Numbered from the stretch's first letter, positions 24,444-35,828 are shown. The stretch is DNA of 64,000 bases from Candidatus Ideonella esbjergensis (GCA_016710065.1 JADJLP010000001.1:124001-188000), one strand, 5' to 3'. Notes: generated by a model not told the origin, from the sequence alone. Numbers and translations are program-made.

Positions 24444-25330
24444 ACACGTCGCTGCGCAAGCTCACCCCCGGCCGCGCTGCGGCCTGGGCCGCCCTCATCT
24501 TCATGATGGCATTCACACTGCTGCCGCTGTGGATGGTGGTGAAGACCGCGCTGGTGCCCAACGCCGAGTTGTACGAGCAATCGGCCCAGCTCTTCCCCGG
24601 CGCACCCACGCTGGACAACTTCAAGCGCGTGCTGGGCCTGATGAGCCCGGAGCAAAGCATCGCCCTGGGCGGCGCGGGCGCCGACATCAACTTCGCCCGC
24701 GCGTTGGGCAACTCGCTGCTGTTCACCGGCCTGGTGGTGGTGCTGCAGATCATCAGCGCGGCCATGGCCGCCTATGCCTTTGCGCGGCTGCGCTTTCCGG
24801 GCCGCCGCACGCTGTTTGCGCTGTTCCTGGCCTCGATGATGGTGCCCGGCGTGGTCACCTTCATCCCCAACTTCATGCTGATGCGCGACCTGGGCTGGCT
24901 CAACACCATGGCCGGCATGGTGGCGCCCTTCGCGCTGATGCAGGGCTTTTCGGTGTTCTTCCTGAGGCAGTTCTTTCTCTCGGTGCCACGCGACCTGGAA
25001 GAGGCCGCTCTGCTCGACGGTGCCAGCCACTTCTATGTGTTCTCGCGCATCGTGCTGCCGCTGTCTGTCACGCCGCTGGTCACCATCGCCATGCTCACCG
25101 GCATCAATGTGTGGAACGAATTCTTCTGGCCCTACCTGGTGGCCAAGGACGAAGCCCTGCAGGTGCTGCCGGTGGCGCTGCAGGTCTTCAAGACCCAGAC
25201 CCCGCAGGGCCAGCCCGACTGGACCGGCCTGATGGCCGCCGCCACCATCGCCGTGCTGCCCACCCTCGTGCTGCTGGTGGCCTTTGGGCGCCGGGTGGTG
25301 GAGTCGGTTCAATTCAGCGGGGGCAAGTGA
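24440..25330 (+). CDS. Sugar ABC transporter permease (MalG/UgpE type)
   Basis: A 296-residue CUT1 permease with six predicted helices and the EAA loop EEAALLDGASHFYVFSRIVLP, followed by NVWNEFFWPYLV. It is the partner of the preceding permease in the heterodimeric channel. Its stop shares one base with the start of the binding-protein gene. Confidence 0.92.
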   Translation: MNTSLRKLTPGRAAAWAALIFMMAFTLLPLWMVVKTALVPNAELYEQSAQLFPGAPTLDNFKRVLGLMSPEQSIALGGAGADINFARALGNSLLFTGLVVVLQIISAAMAAYAFARLRFPGRRTLFALFLASMMVPGVVTFIPNFMLMRDLGWLNTMAGMVAPFALMQGFSVFFLRQFFLSVPRDLEEAALLDGASHFYVFSRIVLPLSVTPLVTIAMLTGINVWNEFFWPYLVAKDEALQVLPVALQVFKTQTPQGQPDWTGLMAAATIAVLPTLVLLVAFGRRVVESVQFSGGK

Positions 25331-26637
25331 TGCGCCGTCTCTTCGCCCTCGCCGCCACCCTGGCCTGCACCGCCGCACCCGCCGCACAGGTGAAGTACAT
25401 GCTGTGGGATTCGCTGCAGCTGCCCGCCTACCGCCAGTGCGCGGCCGACTTCAGCCAGCGCAACCCCGGCACCACCATCAAGATCAGCCAGGCCGGCTGG
25501 GACGACTACTGGACCGCCATCTCCACCGGCTTCATTGCCAACGCCGCGCCCGACGTGTTCGTGAACCACCTGGGCAAGGCGCCGCAGTTCATCGTGAACG
25601 ACCTGCTGGTGGACCTGGCGCCCTACGTGCAGCGCGACAAGCTCGACATGGCGCAATACCCCGCCGGCCTGGTGCAGGTGTGGGGCCGCGGTGCCCAGCA
25701 GTTTGGCCTGCCCAAGGACTGGGACACCGTGGCCCTGATGGTGAACCTGACCCATGCGAAAAAGGCCGGGGTCAGCCTGGCCGAGTTGCAGGCCATGGCC
25801 TGGAACCCGAAAGACGGCGGCAGCTTCGAGGCCGTGGCCAAGCGCCTCACGCTGGATGCGCAAGGCCGCAACGCGCTGGACCCGGCCTTCGACCGGCAGC
25901 ACGTGGCCGTCTACGGCTACCAGAACCCCGGCGCCGGCAACATGGCCGGCCAAACCGAATGGAGCCACTTCGCGGTGAGCAACGGCTTTGCCTACCAGAG
26001 CGTCCCCTGGGCCACGCCCTTGCACTACGACAGCCCGCGCCTGGCCGAGACCATCACCTGGCTGGCCAGCCTGCCCGGCAAGGGTGTCTCGGCGCCCTAC
26101 CAGTTCACGCAAGGCCAGTCGGCCAGTGCCGCCTTCGCCGCAGGCAAGGTGGCCATGGTGCCGGACGGCGCCTGGATGATTGGCTACTACGCCCACAACG
26201 TGAAGTTCGCCAACACCTGGGTGCCGCTGCCCAAGGGCCCGAGTGGACGGCGTGCCAGCATGCTCAACGGCGTGGCTGATTCCATCTGGGTCGGTTCGAA
26301 GGTGAAGGAAGAGGCCTGGGCCTGGGTGAAGTACCTGGCCTCGCCCGCCTGCCAGAGCGTGGTGGCGAACCAGGGCGTGGTGTTTCCTGCGATCAACGGC
26401 ATGGCCGAGCAGGTGGTGGCGCTGCACAAGAGCCGTGGGGTCGATGCCAGCGCCTTCCTGACCATGGCCAACGAGCAGACCTTTCTGAGCCCGGTGGCCG
26501 ACAACGGCGCGCAGGTGAGCGAGCTGATGAAGAACGCCATCGAGAACGTGCTGATGGGCCGCAAGGCAGCCGCGCCGGCGCTGCAGGACGCCACCGACAA
26601 GATCAACCGGCTGTTCAAGCCGGCAACCTCCCATTGA
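25330..26637 (+). CDS. Sugar ABC transporter substrate-binding protein
   Basis: A 435-residue family 1 extracellular solute-binding protein. The signal peptide is short (MRRLFALAATLACTAAPAAQ) with no lipobox, so it is a soluble periplasmic protein. Typical features are FSQRNPGTTIKISQAGWDDY, AAPDVFVNH, FAAGKVAMVPDGAWM and PAINGMAEQVV. It would deliver the sugar from the periplasm to the permeases. An alpha-galactoside such as raffinose, stachyose or melibiose is inferred from the alpha-galactosidase gene in the same operon. Confidence 0.9.
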   Translation: MRRLFALAATLACTAAPAAQVKYMLWDSLQLPAYRQCAADFSQRNPGTTIKISQAGWDDYWTAISTGFIANAAPDVFVNHLGKAPQFIVNDLLVDLAPYVQRDKLDMAQYPAGLVQVWGRGAQQFGLPKDWDTVALMVNLTHAKKAGVSLAELQAMAWNPKDGGSFEAVAKRLTLDAQGRNALDPAFDRQHVAVYGYQNPGAGNMAGQTEWSHFAVSNGFAYQSVPWATPLHYDSPRLAETITWLASLPGKGVSAPYQFTQGQSASAAFAAGKVAMVPDGAWMIGYYAHNVKFANTWVPLPKGPSGRRASMLNGVADSIWVGSKVKEEAWAWVKYLASPACQSVVANQGVVFPAINGMAEQVVALHKSRGVDASAFLTMANEQTFLSPVADNGAQVSELMKNAIENVLMGRKAAAPALQDATDKINRLFKPATSH

Positions 26638-26655
26638 GAGCTTTGAAGGCTGCCC

Positions 26656-27804
<1,149 letters not shown>

Positions 27805-27839
27805 ACTCGCCCGAACAGTTGACCCCTTCGAAAACCCCC

Positions 27840-30008
27840 ATGAACGCCCCACTTCCAAACAGCCCCGCCCAGTACGCCGTGCTGCACGGCCGCGCCACCA
27901 GCCTGGTGCTGGAAGTGCATGCCGACGAAGCGCCGCTCTGGCGCTACTGGGGCCCGCGCCTCCCTGAAGGCGCGGCCCCATTCATGCCGCTGCGCGACAC
28001 GCGCTCTCTGCCCAGCTTCAACCTCGATTTCGACCAGCCGCTCACCGTGGCGCCCACCTCCGGCGTGGGCTGGTTCGGCCAGAGCGCGCTGCTGGCCCAC
28101 CGCGAGGGGCGCGACTTTGCGCAGGCATTCACCCAATGTGAACTGGAATGGGTCACGCCGCAACGCGCGCTGAAGGTTCACCTCACCGACAGCGTTGCCG
28201 CGCTTCGGCTGACCGTGAACCTCTCGCTCGACGAACACGACGTGCTGCTGGTGCAGAGCACGCTCACCAACACCGGCACGGCGCCGCTGGACGTGCAGTG
28301 GCTGGCTGCAGGCACGCTGCCGCTGCCCGGCCAGGCGCGCGAGGTGCGCTCGTACGCCGGACAGCACATGCACGAGTTCATGCTGCAGGTGGATGCGCTC
28401 AGTCGCAGCCAATGGCGGCGCGAGAACCGGCGCGGCCGCACCTCGCACGACTGCTTTCCCGGCGCGGTCGTCACCACGCCCGGCGCCACCGAGCACGCCG
28501 GCCTGGTCTATGGCGCCCACCTGGCCTGGTCGGGCAACCACGCGCAAACCATCGAATGGCTGCACGACGGCCAGTACCAGTGGCAGCAGGGCGAATGGCT
28601 GGCCCCGGGTGAGGGCCTGCTCGCACCGGGCGCCACGCTGACCACACCCGAGGTGGTGGCCAGCTGTTCTGCGCAAGGCCTGAACGGCTTGGCCGCCAAT
28701 TTCCACGCCGAGCTGCGCGCACGGCTGAACTGGCCCGGTGGCGCCATGCGTGCGCGGCCGGTGCACCTCAACACCTGGGAGGGCTTCTACTTCGACGTCT
28801 ATCCCGAGAAGGTGAAGGAACTGGCCACGGCCGCCGCCAAGGTGGGCATCGAGCGCTTCGTGCTCGACGACGGCTGGTTCCACGGCCGCCATGACGACAC
28901 CTCGTCGCTGGGCGACTGGTGGCCGGACGAGACCAAATTTCCGAAAGGCCTGGGCGATTTGATCGCCCATGTGAGAGGCCTGGGCATGGGCTTTGGCCTG
29001 TGGTTCGAGCCCGAGATGGTCAACCCGAACAGCGAGCTGTTCCGCGCCCACCCCGACTGGGCGCTGCAGGTGGCCGGCCGGCCGCTGCTCACCGCGCGCA
29101 ACCAGTTGGTGCTCGACATCTCAAGGCCCGAAGCGTCGGACTATTTGTTCGAGAAGATCTCGGCCCTGCTGGGCGCCCACCCCATCGAGTACATCAAGTG
29201 GGACCACAACCGTGACCTCACCTCCGCCGGCTTGGCCAATGGCAGCGCCGGCTACCGCGCCCAGGTGTTGGCGGCCTATGCCCTCTTCGCACGGCTGCGT
29301 GCGGCCCACCCGAGCGTGGAGATCGAGAGCTGCTCGGGTGGCGGCGGCCGCATCGACTTTGCCGTGCTGCGCCACACCCACCGCGTCTGGACCAGCGACA
29401 ACATCGACGCGCTCTCGCGTCTGGCCATCCAGCGCGGCTTCCTGCAGTTCTTCCCGCCCGAGGTGATGGGTGCGCACGTGGGCACGGCCCCGGCTCACAG
29501 CACCGGCCGCAGCCAGGCCATGGCCTTCCGGGCCACTGTGGCCTTGCCCGGCCACCTGGGCGTGGAGCTGGACGTGCGCCACCTGGGCGAAGCCGAAACG
29601 CGCGAGCTGCAGGGCTGGATCGCCATCTACAAGCAGTGGCGCGATCGCCTGCACCACGGCCGCGTGTGGCTGGGCCAGGGCGGCGACGGCTTGCTCTGGC
29701 AAGCCCATGGCGACGAGGCCGCCAGCGACGTGCTGCTGCTGGCCTACCGGCCGGTGCCCAGCTCGCACCGCTACACACCGGCCTTGCAACTGCCGATGCT
29801 GGACAGCAGCGTGCGCTACCGCCTGCGCCAGGTGCTGCCAGAGGGCACGGTGCGCCCCACCGGTCGCCACAACACCGCGCCTTTCTTCGACGCGCTCAAC
29901 ACCCCCGAGGGCCTGGTGGTGGACGGCGCCTGGCTGGCCCAGGCCGGCCTGCCCATGCCCCGCGTGCAGGCCGAGACGGCCTTCATCGTTCACCTCCAGA
30001 AGCTTTGA
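27840..30008 (+). CDS. Alpha-galactosidase, GH36
   Basis: A 722-residue GH36 enzyme that removes terminal alpha-1,6-galactose from melibiose, raffinose and related sugars. The N-terminal beta-sandwich comes first. The catalytic barrel holds NTWEGFYFDV, FVLDDGWFHGRHDD and LWFEPEMVNP. The nucleophile Asp is in YIKWDHNRDL (near 455), with the family motif SCSGGGGRIDFAVL. The acid/base Asp is in VWTSDNIDALSR (near 520). There is no signal peptide, so the sugar is cleaved in the cytoplasm after import. The usual length is about 720-740, so it is complete. Co-transcription with galE, galT and galK accounts for the galactose released. Confidence 0.95.
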   Translation: MNAPLPNSPAQYAVLHGRATSLVLEVHADEAPLWRYWGPRLPEGAAPFMPLRDTRSLPSFNLDFDQPLTVAPTSGVGWFGQSALLAHREGRDFAQAFTQCELEWVTPQRALKVHLTDSVAALRLTVNLSLDEHDVLLVQSTLTNTGTAPLDVQWLAAGTLPLPGQAREVRSYAGQHMHEFMLQVDALSRSQWRRENRRGRTSHDCFPGAVVTTPGATEHAGLVYGAHLAWSGNHAQTIEWLHDGQYQWQQGEWLAPGEGLLAPGATLTTPEVVASCSAQGLNGLAANFHAELRARLNWPGGAMRARPVHLNTWEGFYFDVYPEKVKELATAAAKVGIERFVLDDGWFHGRHDDTSSLGDWWPDETKFPKGLGDLIAHVRGLGMGFGLWFEPEMVNPNSELFRAHPDWALQVAGRPLLTARNQLVLDISRPEASDYLFEKISALLGAHPIEYIKWDHNRDLTSAGLANGSAGYRAQVLAAYALFARLRAAHPSVEIESCSGGGGRIDFAVLRHTHRVWTSDNIDALSRLAIQRGFLQFFPPEVMGAHVGTAPAHSTGRSQAMAFRATVALPGHLGVELDVRHLGEAETRELQGWIAIYKQWRDRLHHGRVWLGQGGDGLLWQAHGDEAASDVLLLAYRPVPSSHRYTPALQLPMLDSSVRYRLRQVLPEGTVRPTGRHNTAPFFDALNTPEGLVVDGAWLAQAGLPMPRVQAETAFIVHLQKL

Positions 30009-30024
30009 AGCAGGGCAGCGCGCA

Positions 30025-31038
30025 ATGAACATCCTCGTCACCGGCGGTGCCGGCTACATCGGCAGCCATTGCTGTGCACAGCTGATCGCGGCCGGCCACC
30101 GGCCGTTCATCCTCGACAACTTTTCCAACGCCAAGCTGGCTGTCGTCGACCACATCGAGCGCGTGGCAGGTACACGCCCGCGCTGGCTGCGTGGTGACGT
30201 GCGTGACGCCGCCCTCGTCACCGCATTGCTGCGCGATGAAGGCATCGAGGCCGTCATCCATTTCGTCGGCCTCAAGGCCGTTGGCGAGTCGGTGCAGCAG
30301 CCGCTGGCCTACTACGACAACAATGTGCAGGGCAGTCTCGTGCTGCTCCAAGCCATGCGCGAAACCGGCGTGCGCACGCTGGTGTTCAGCTCCTCGGCCA
30401 CCGTCTACAGCGCCTCTGATCGCATGCCACTGCGCGAGGACGCACCGACCTCCGCAACCAGTCCCTACGGCCGCAGCAAGTTGATGGTGGAGCACGTGCT
30501 GGCCGACCTGGCCGCAGCCGACCCGGCAATGTCGCTGACCGCGCTGCGCTACTTCAACCCGGTGGGCGCCCACCCTAGCGGCCTGCTCGGCGAAGACCCG
30601 GAGGGCCCGCTCAACAACCTCATGCCCTTCCTTGCCCAGGTGGCCGTGGGCCGGCGCAACCAGCTCGCCGTGTTCGGCAACGACTACCCCACGCCGGACG
30701 GCACCGGTGTGCGCGACTACATCCATGTGCTGGACTTGGCCGACGGCCACCTTGCCGCGTTGAACCACGCCCACGGCCGGCCCGGTCTGCATGTCTTCAA
30801 CCTTGGCAGCGGCCAGGGCCACAGCGTGCTGGCGCTGATCGCCGCCTTCGGCCAGGCCTGCGGGCGCGAGCTGCCCTACACCATCGCGCCACGGCGTGCT
30901 GGCGACCTGGCGGCCTATTGGGCCGACCCGGCCAAGGCCGAGCGCATGCTGGGCTGGCGCGTGCGCCGCAGCCTGGCCGAGATGTGCGCCGACACCTGGC
31001 ACTGGCAATCCACCCACCCGAACGGATATTCCTCATGA
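30025..31038 (+). CDS. galE: UDP-glucose 4-epimerase
   Basis: GalE interconverts UDP-galactose and UDP-glucose in the Leloir pathway. The 337-residue SDR protein has the NAD motif VTGGAGYIGSH, the catalytic Ser/Thr region FSSSATVYSA, YxxxK in SPYGRSKLMVE, LRYFNPVGAH and GVRDYIHVLDLADGH. It is 16 bases after the alpha-galactosidase gene and overlaps galT by four bases. Confidence 0.96.
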   Translation: MNILVTGGAGYIGSHCCAQLIAAGHRPFILDNFSNAKLAVVDHIERVAGTRPRWLRGDVRDAALVTALLRDEGIEAVIHFVGLKAVGESVQQPLAYYDNNVQGSLVLLQAMRETGVRTLVFSSSATVYSASDRMPLREDAPTSATSPYGRSKLMVEHVLADLAAADPAMSLTALRYFNPVGAHPSGLLGEDPEGPLNNLMPFLAQVAVGRRNQLAVFGNDYPTPDGTGVRDYIHVLDLADGHLAALNHAHGRPGLHVFNLGSGQGHSVLALIAAFGQACGRELPYTIAPRRAGDLAAYWADPAKAERMLGWRVRRSLAEMCADTWHWQSTHPNGYSS

Positions 31039-32093
31039 CTGGCTCTTTCGATGTCGCCCAGCACTCGCATCGGCGCCGCAACGCCCTCACCGGCCAGTGG
31101 GTGCTGGTGTCGCCCCACCGCAGCAAGCGGCCCTGGCAAGGCCAACAGGAAGAAGCCGCTGACGAGCAACTGCCGGCCTACGAACCCACCTGTTACTTGT
31201 GCGCCGGCAACACCCGCGTGAGCGGCGAGGTGAACCCGGCCTACGAGGGCACCTATGTGTTCACCAACGACCATGCGGCGCTGCTGCCCGAGGTGCCCGA
31301 TGCACCGGCCGCGCAAAGCGACGACCTGCTGTTCTCGCTGCGCGCCGCGCGCGGCACCAGCCGCGTGATCTGCTACTCGCCCAACCATGCGCGCACCTTG
31401 CCTGAGCTCTCGCTGGCGGCCATTGCCGACGTGGTGGACACCTGGTGCGCGCAGACCGCCGAGCTGGGCCAGACGCACGAATGGGTGCAGGTGTTCGAGA
31501 ACAAGGGCGCCATCATGGGCTGCTCGCAACCGCACCCGCATGGCCAGATCTGGGCCACCGGCCATGTGCCGAACGAGCCGGCGATGGAGGATGTGCAGCA
31601 GCGCGCCTACTACGCAGCCCATGGGCGCCCATTGCTGCTGGACGTATCCGAACGCGAGGCCGCGTTGGGCGAGCGCGTGGTGCTGCAGACCGGCCACTGG
31701 ATGGTGGTGGTGCCGTTCTGGGCCACCTGGCCGTTCGAGACCCTGGTGCTGCCGCGCTTTCCGGTGCAACGCCTGCCGCAGCTCAGCGCGGTGCAGCGCG
31801 CCGACCTGGCCTGGGTGTTGCAGCGCCTGACCGCGCGCTACGACAACCTGTTCAACTGCTCGTTCCCGTATTCGATGGGCTGGCATGGCGCGCCGTTCGA
31901 TGGCCGCGATGCGACACCCTGGCAGCTGCACGCACACTTCTACCCGCCGCTGCTGCGCTCGGCCACGGTGCGCAAGTTCATGGTGGGTTTCGAGATGCTG
32001 GCCGAGGCGCAGCGCGACCTCACGCCCGAGCAGGCGGCCGAGCGGCTGCGTGCGCTGCCAGATCGGCACTACAAGGCCGGGGCTGCGGCATGA
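31035..32093 (+). CDS. galT: Galactose-1-phosphate uridylyltransferase
   Basis: GalT exchanges the UMP group between UDP-glucose and galactose-1-phosphate. The 352-residue protein has the HIT-type active site CSQPHPHGQIWAT (His near 167 and 169), a zinc-site motif CYLCAGNTR, and LHAHFYPPLLRSATVRKFMVG near the C-terminus. Its start and stop codons overlap the neighbouring gal genes by four bases each, which indicates translational coupling. Confidence 0.96.
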   Translation: MTGSFDVAQHSHRRRNALTGQWVLVSPHRSKRPWQGQQEEAADEQLPAYEPTCYLCAGNTRVSGEVNPAYEGTYVFTNDHAALLPEVPDAPAAQSDDLLFSLRAARGTSRVICYSPNHARTLPELSLAAIADVVDTWCAQTAELGQTHEWVQVFENKGAIMGCSQPHPHGQIWATGHVPNEPAMEDVQQRAYYAAHGRPLLLDVSEREAALGERVVLQTGHWMVVVPFWATWPFETLVLPRFPVQRLPQLSAVQRADLAWVLQRLTARYDNLFNCSFPYSMGWHGAPFDGRDATPWQLHAHFYPPLLRSATVRKFMVGFEMLAEAQRDLTPEQAAERLRALPDRHYKAGAAA

Positions 32094-33244
32094 GCGAGTT
32101 GAAGCAGCGTGTCGTGGCGGCGTTTGAATCGGCCTTTGGTGTCGCGCCGCAAACCCTGGTGCGCGCCCCCGGCCGCGTCAACCTGATCGGCGAGCACACC
32201 GACTACAACGATGGCTTCGTGCTGCCCTGCGCCATCGACTACGAAACCCTGGTGGCCGCATCACCACGCAGCGACAGCCGATTGCGCGTGGTGGCCGCCG
32301 ACTACGGAGATGGCCGCGACGAATTCGACCTCGCCCAGCCCATCACCCACCGCACCGACGCGCCGTGGCCAGACTACGTGCGCGGCGTGGTGGCCAGGCT
32401 GCTGGAGCGCGGCCTGAAAGTGCAGGGTGCCGATCTCGCCGTCGCCGGCAACGTGCCGCAAGGCGCGGGGCTGTCGTCCTCGGCCTCGCTGGAAGTGGCG
32501 GTGCTGCAATGCCTGAACCAGATGAACGGCCTCAGGCTCAGCGCCACCCAGATCGCGCTGCTGGCCCAGCAGGCCGAGAACGACTTCGTGGGTTGCCAGT
32601 GCGGCATCATGGACCAGCTGATCTCGGCACGCGGCCGGGCCGGGCATGCGCTGCTGATCGACTGCCGCTCGCTGGAGGCCCGGCCCGTGACGCTGCCCGA
32701 CGACCTGGCGGTGATGATCGTGCACTCGCGCGTGGCGCGTGGCTTGGTGGACAGTGCCTACAACGAGCGCCGCCAACAGTGCGAGGCGGCCGCGAGGCAC
32801 TACGACGTGCCGGCGCTGCGCGACCTGGGCCTGGCCGCGCTGCAGGCCGGCGCCGCCGGGCTGGACCCGCTGACGCTGCAGCGCGCCCGCCACGTGGTGA
32901 CCGAGAACCAGCGCACGCTGGACGCCGCCGACGCGCTGGCAGTGGGTGACCTGCGGCGCCTGGGCACGTTGATGGCTGCCTCGCATGACTCGATGCGCGA
33001 CGACTTCCAGATCACCGTGCCGGCCATCGACCGGTTGGTGGAAATTGCCCAGCGGGCCATCGGCGAGCACGGCGGTGCCCGCATGACCGGCGGCGGCTTT
33101 GGCGGCTGCGTGGTGGCGCTGATGCCGCAAGCGCGTGTGGCGGCAGTGCAGGCTTCCATCGCCCAACACTATCGCGCGCCGAGCGGCGACGTCGCCACCG
33201 TGTGGGTCTGCCACGCGCGCGAGGGCGCCAGCACGGTGGTCTGA
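32090..33244 (+). CDS. galK: Galactokinase
   Basis: GalK phosphorylates galactose at C1 with ATP. The 384-residue GHMP kinase has the galactokinase signature GRVNLIGEHTDYNDGFVLP, the ATP loop VPQGAGLSSSASLEVA, the catalytic Asp in CGIMDQLIS and a C-terminal GGARMTGGGFGGC. It is the last gene of the operon and is followed by a strong terminator. No galactose mutarotase or phosphoglucomutase gene is in the window. Confidence 0.96.
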   Translation: MSELKQRVVAAFESAFGVAPQTLVRAPGRVNLIGEHTDYNDGFVLPCAIDYETLVAASPRSDSRLRVVAADYGDGRDEFDLAQPITHRTDAPWPDYVRGVVARLLERGLKVQGADLAVAGNVPQGAGLSSSASLEVAVLQCLNQMNGLRLSATQIALLAQQAENDFVGCQCGIMDQLISARGRAGHALLIDCRSLEARPVTLPDDLAVMIVHSRVARGLVDSAYNERRQQCEAAARHYDVPALRDLGLAALQAGAAGLDPLTLQRARHVVTENQRTLDAADALAVGDLRRLGTLMAASHDSMRDDFQITVPAIDRLVEIAQRAIGEHGGARMTGGGFGGCVVALMPQARVAAVQASIAQHYRAPSGDVATVWVCHAREGASTVV

Positions 33245-33274
33245 ACAACCTTGCTTCTCTTGTGACGAGAGTTT

Positions 33275-33301
33275 GGGGGAGACCAGGTCTCCCCCTTTTT
33301 T
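33275..33301 (+). terminator. Rho-independent terminator of the alpha-galactoside operon
   Basis: GGGGGAGAC and GTCTCCCCC form a perfect nine-base stem around the loop CAG, followed directly by six T residues. It ends the operon that starts at 23502. Confidence 0.93.
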
Positions 33302-33337
33302 CTTGGGGCCCCCAAGGCGGCCCGGCGGGCCGCGCGC

Positions 33338-35803
33338 TCAGCCGCCCTCGGGCAGCGCGATCACCTTCACCGCCTTCACCTCGGCCTGGTTGAGCGGGCC
33401 GCCCACGCCTCCGGCGCCGTTGTAGCTGGCGTTGGACTGCAGGGCGCTCATGTTGAAGTAGTCCTGCAGCACCAGGCGGTAGCGGCCACGCGGCAATGGG
33501 GCGCGCAGCATGGTTGACAGGCCCAGGGCCTTGGGGTCGGCGTCATCCTGGTGCGGCATCTGCACCACGCCGGCGGCCACTTCGCGGCCCTGCTCGTCCA
33601 GCACGCGCAGCCACTTCACCGCGTTGGTCACGCCGGTCTGGATGTGGCCGGCGCGGTTTTCGTACAGCAGCTCGAAGCCGGTGAGCCCGGCGCGGGTCAG
33701 CTCAAAAGGCTGACCCAACGTGGTCTGCTGCACGGCCCCTTCCTCGAACACCACGGGCTCGCTGGGGTGCGAGTGGTGGCCGCTGGCCGCGTGCACGGCC
33801 TCCACCGCGTAGCTGCGGCGCACAGGCTCGGCGCCCAAGGGCTCCGGGTCTTGCCAAGCCAGCGTGTTCAGGCCGCGCGCCACGGCGCGGCCGTCGCGGT
33901 AGACGTTGTAGCGCAGCGCTTGCGCATCGGCGCCCGCTGGCGGCGTGATGTGCAGGTGCAGGCTGCGGCCTTCGCGCTGGATCGGGCCCAGCGCTGGCGA
34001 GTCGGGCGCAAAGACCCGCGCGTCGTGGTGGCTCAGGGGGTTCACCGTGGCCACCGAGGTGCTGCGGGTGTCGCTGTCCTGGCGTTCGCCAAAGCTCAGT
34101 TCGATCTCATTGAGGCCGGGTTGCAGTTGCGCAGCGCGGATTTGCGGCGCCACCACCTGGCCATTGAGCTTCACCTGCGCCAGCGGGTGATGGCCCGCCG
34201 CGCTGGTGGCCGCGGGCAGCCGCAGCCGCACCGACACCGCATGGCCTTGCAGCTGCAGCCCCTGCAGCGTGGCGCTGGCGCCCTCGCCCAGCGCGCGCCG
34301 GGCCGTGGTGGTGAGGAAGGGCGCCAGCTGCAGGCCGTCGGCCTGGGGCTGCACGCCGAACACGCTTTCCACCACCAGCGAGAGGTAGGCCGCCACCGAC
34401 CAGAGCTGGCGGCGCGAGTTGATGACCGGGCCGTCGTCGAACTGCGGCTTGCCGGTGAGCCATTCCAGGTTCTCCATGTTCGAGAGGTTCAGCGCCGCGC
34501 CGCGCTGCAACGAGGCAAACGCCTGTGCCGCCACGGCCGCATTACCTACCCGGCCGGCGGCGCGCAGCGCATAGGCGGTGACGAAGGGCCACATGGCGCG
34601 GTTGTGATAGACCGCGATGCCCGGCTGCTGCGGGCTGATGACCGGCGGGCCGAAGGGCGCTTGCGGATAGTGGGCCAGGGCCAGCGCCGCGCGTTCGGGC
34701 GGCGCCACGCCCGAGGTGATGGCCAGCGCGATGCCCAACAGGTCGAACTTGTGCAGGGCGATGGGCGTGGCGTCGTCGGTCGTGAGGCTGGCGTACTGCT
34801 GCACGTCGGCCAGCCAGAACACGCGGTTGATGGCGACCTTCAGCTCGGCCGCCCATTGCCCGTAGCGGCTGGCCAGTGCCGCATCACCGCGCTCAGTGGC
34901 CAGGCGCTCGGCCAGCTGCAGCGCCTGGAAGTGCGAGACATTGGTGGACAGCGCCTTGCTGGACGACATGCGCGAGAGGTTGCGCACGATCCACGGCGCA
35001 TAGGTTTGGGTGCGCCAGTCGAGGAAGGACTGCTCGCCGCCGTACAGGCCCGAACGCGCGTCAAAGGCGGCCACGCGGTCGGCTTCCAGTGTGCCGCGCA
35101 GCGCCTGCCAGGTGTGCTCGGCAAAGGCTGCGCGTTGCGCTGAGGGCAGGGCGTTGAGCGCGCTCTCGGCCCCCCAGGCCCAGGTGACTCGGTCGGTGCT
35201 CACCGGCCAGCTGCCGCCCGAGCCGGTGTCCTGCACGATCTGCAGGCTGCCCGCAGGCAGGCCGGCCGGCAGGGCCACGCCGGCACGGAAGGCGCTGGTC
35301 TTGAAGCGCAGCGAGTTCACCGCGCGCGGCGTGTCCAGCCAGGCCAGGCCCAGGTTCACGGCGTAAGAGAGGTCGCGCGTCCAGACGTAGTGCCACTTCT
35401 CTCCCGTCTGGAAGCATTCGCAATCGATGGGCTGGCCGGCGTTGTAGGCGCCGTCGCGGATCGCGGCCACGCTGTTGAGCTGCGCGTCGTCCAGCGCCAT
35501 GGCGAACAGCGCGTCGAACAGCGGGCTGGCCGATTGCACGCGCGGCCTGTCGGCGCGCTCGGCCACCACGCGCTGCTGGGGCGTCTGCTCGCGCTGGGCC
35601 TGGGTGGTGCTGAGCGTGAACTGCCGCATGCCGCCCGGCAAGGGCTGCACCGCCACGCCCACGGTTTCGGTGCGGCCGCCGGGCTCGCCGGCGCAGGGTG
35701 CGAAGTCTTGGCGGGCGGTGTCGGGCATGGCGTGCAGGCTGGGCGCCAGGCCGGCCAGGGCGAGGGCCACGGCAGCAGGGCGCAGGCAGGTATGGATGTT
35801 CAT
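33338..35803 (-). CDS. Exported six-hairpin glycoside hydrolase (COG3408/MGH1-like)
   Basis: An 821-residue protein with a clear signal peptide (VALALAGLAPSLHA). The N-terminal half looks like an (alpha/alpha)6 barrel of the amylo-alpha-1,6-glucosidase/MGH1-like type, with HYVWTRDLSYAVNLGLAW, WPVSTDRVTWAWGAE, HFQALQLAERLATERGD, WPFVTAYALRAAG and a C-terminal barrel segment WSVAAYLSLVVESVFG. The rest is beta-sandwich-like. The substrate is not evident; GH15-like, GH63-like or GH125-like activities are all possible. It is 25 bases downstream of the MFS transporter gene, so it is controlled with it. It would act on oligosaccharides in the periplasm or outside the cell. Confidence 0.72.
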   Translation of the reverse strand: MNIHTCLRPAAVALALAGLAPSLHAMPDTARQDFAPCAGEPGGRTETVGVAVQPLPGGMRQFTLSTTQAQREQTPQQRVVAERADRPRVQSASPLFDALFAMALDDAQLNSVAAIRDGAYNAGQPIDCECFQTGEKWHYVWTRDLSYAVNLGLAWLDTPRAVNSLRFKTSAFRAGVALPAGLPAGSLQIVQDTGSGGSWPVSTDRVTWAWGAESALNALPSAQRAAFAEHTWQALRGTLEADRVAAFDARSGLYGGEQSFLDWRTQTYAPWIVRNLSRMSSSKALSTNVSHFQALQLAERLATERGDAALASRYGQWAAELKVAINRVFWLADVQQYASLTTDDATPIALHKFDLLGIALAITSGVAPPERAALALAHYPQAPFGPPVISPQQPGIAVYHNRAMWPFVTAYALRAAGRVGNAAVAAQAFASLQRGAALNLSNMENLEWLTGKPQFDDGPVINSRRQLWSVAAYLSLVVESVFGVQPQADGLQLAPFLTTTARRALGEGASATLQGLQLQGHAVSVRLRLPAATSAAGHHPLAQVKLNGQVVAPQIRAAQLQPGLNEIELSFGERQDSDTRSTSVATVNPLSHHDARVFAPDSPALGPIQREGRSLHLHITPPAGADAQALRYNVYRDGRAVARGLNTLAWQDPEPLGAEPVRRSYAVEAVHAASGHHSHPSEPVVFEEGAVQQTTLGQPFELTRAGLTGFELLYENRAGHIQTGVTNAVKWLRVLDEQGREVAAGVVQMPHQDDADPKALGLSTMLRAPLPRGRYRLVLQDYFNMSALQSNASYNGAGGVGGPLNQAEVKAVKVIALPEGG

Positions 35804-35828
35804 GGGCGCCAGGGTAGCGCCAACGGAC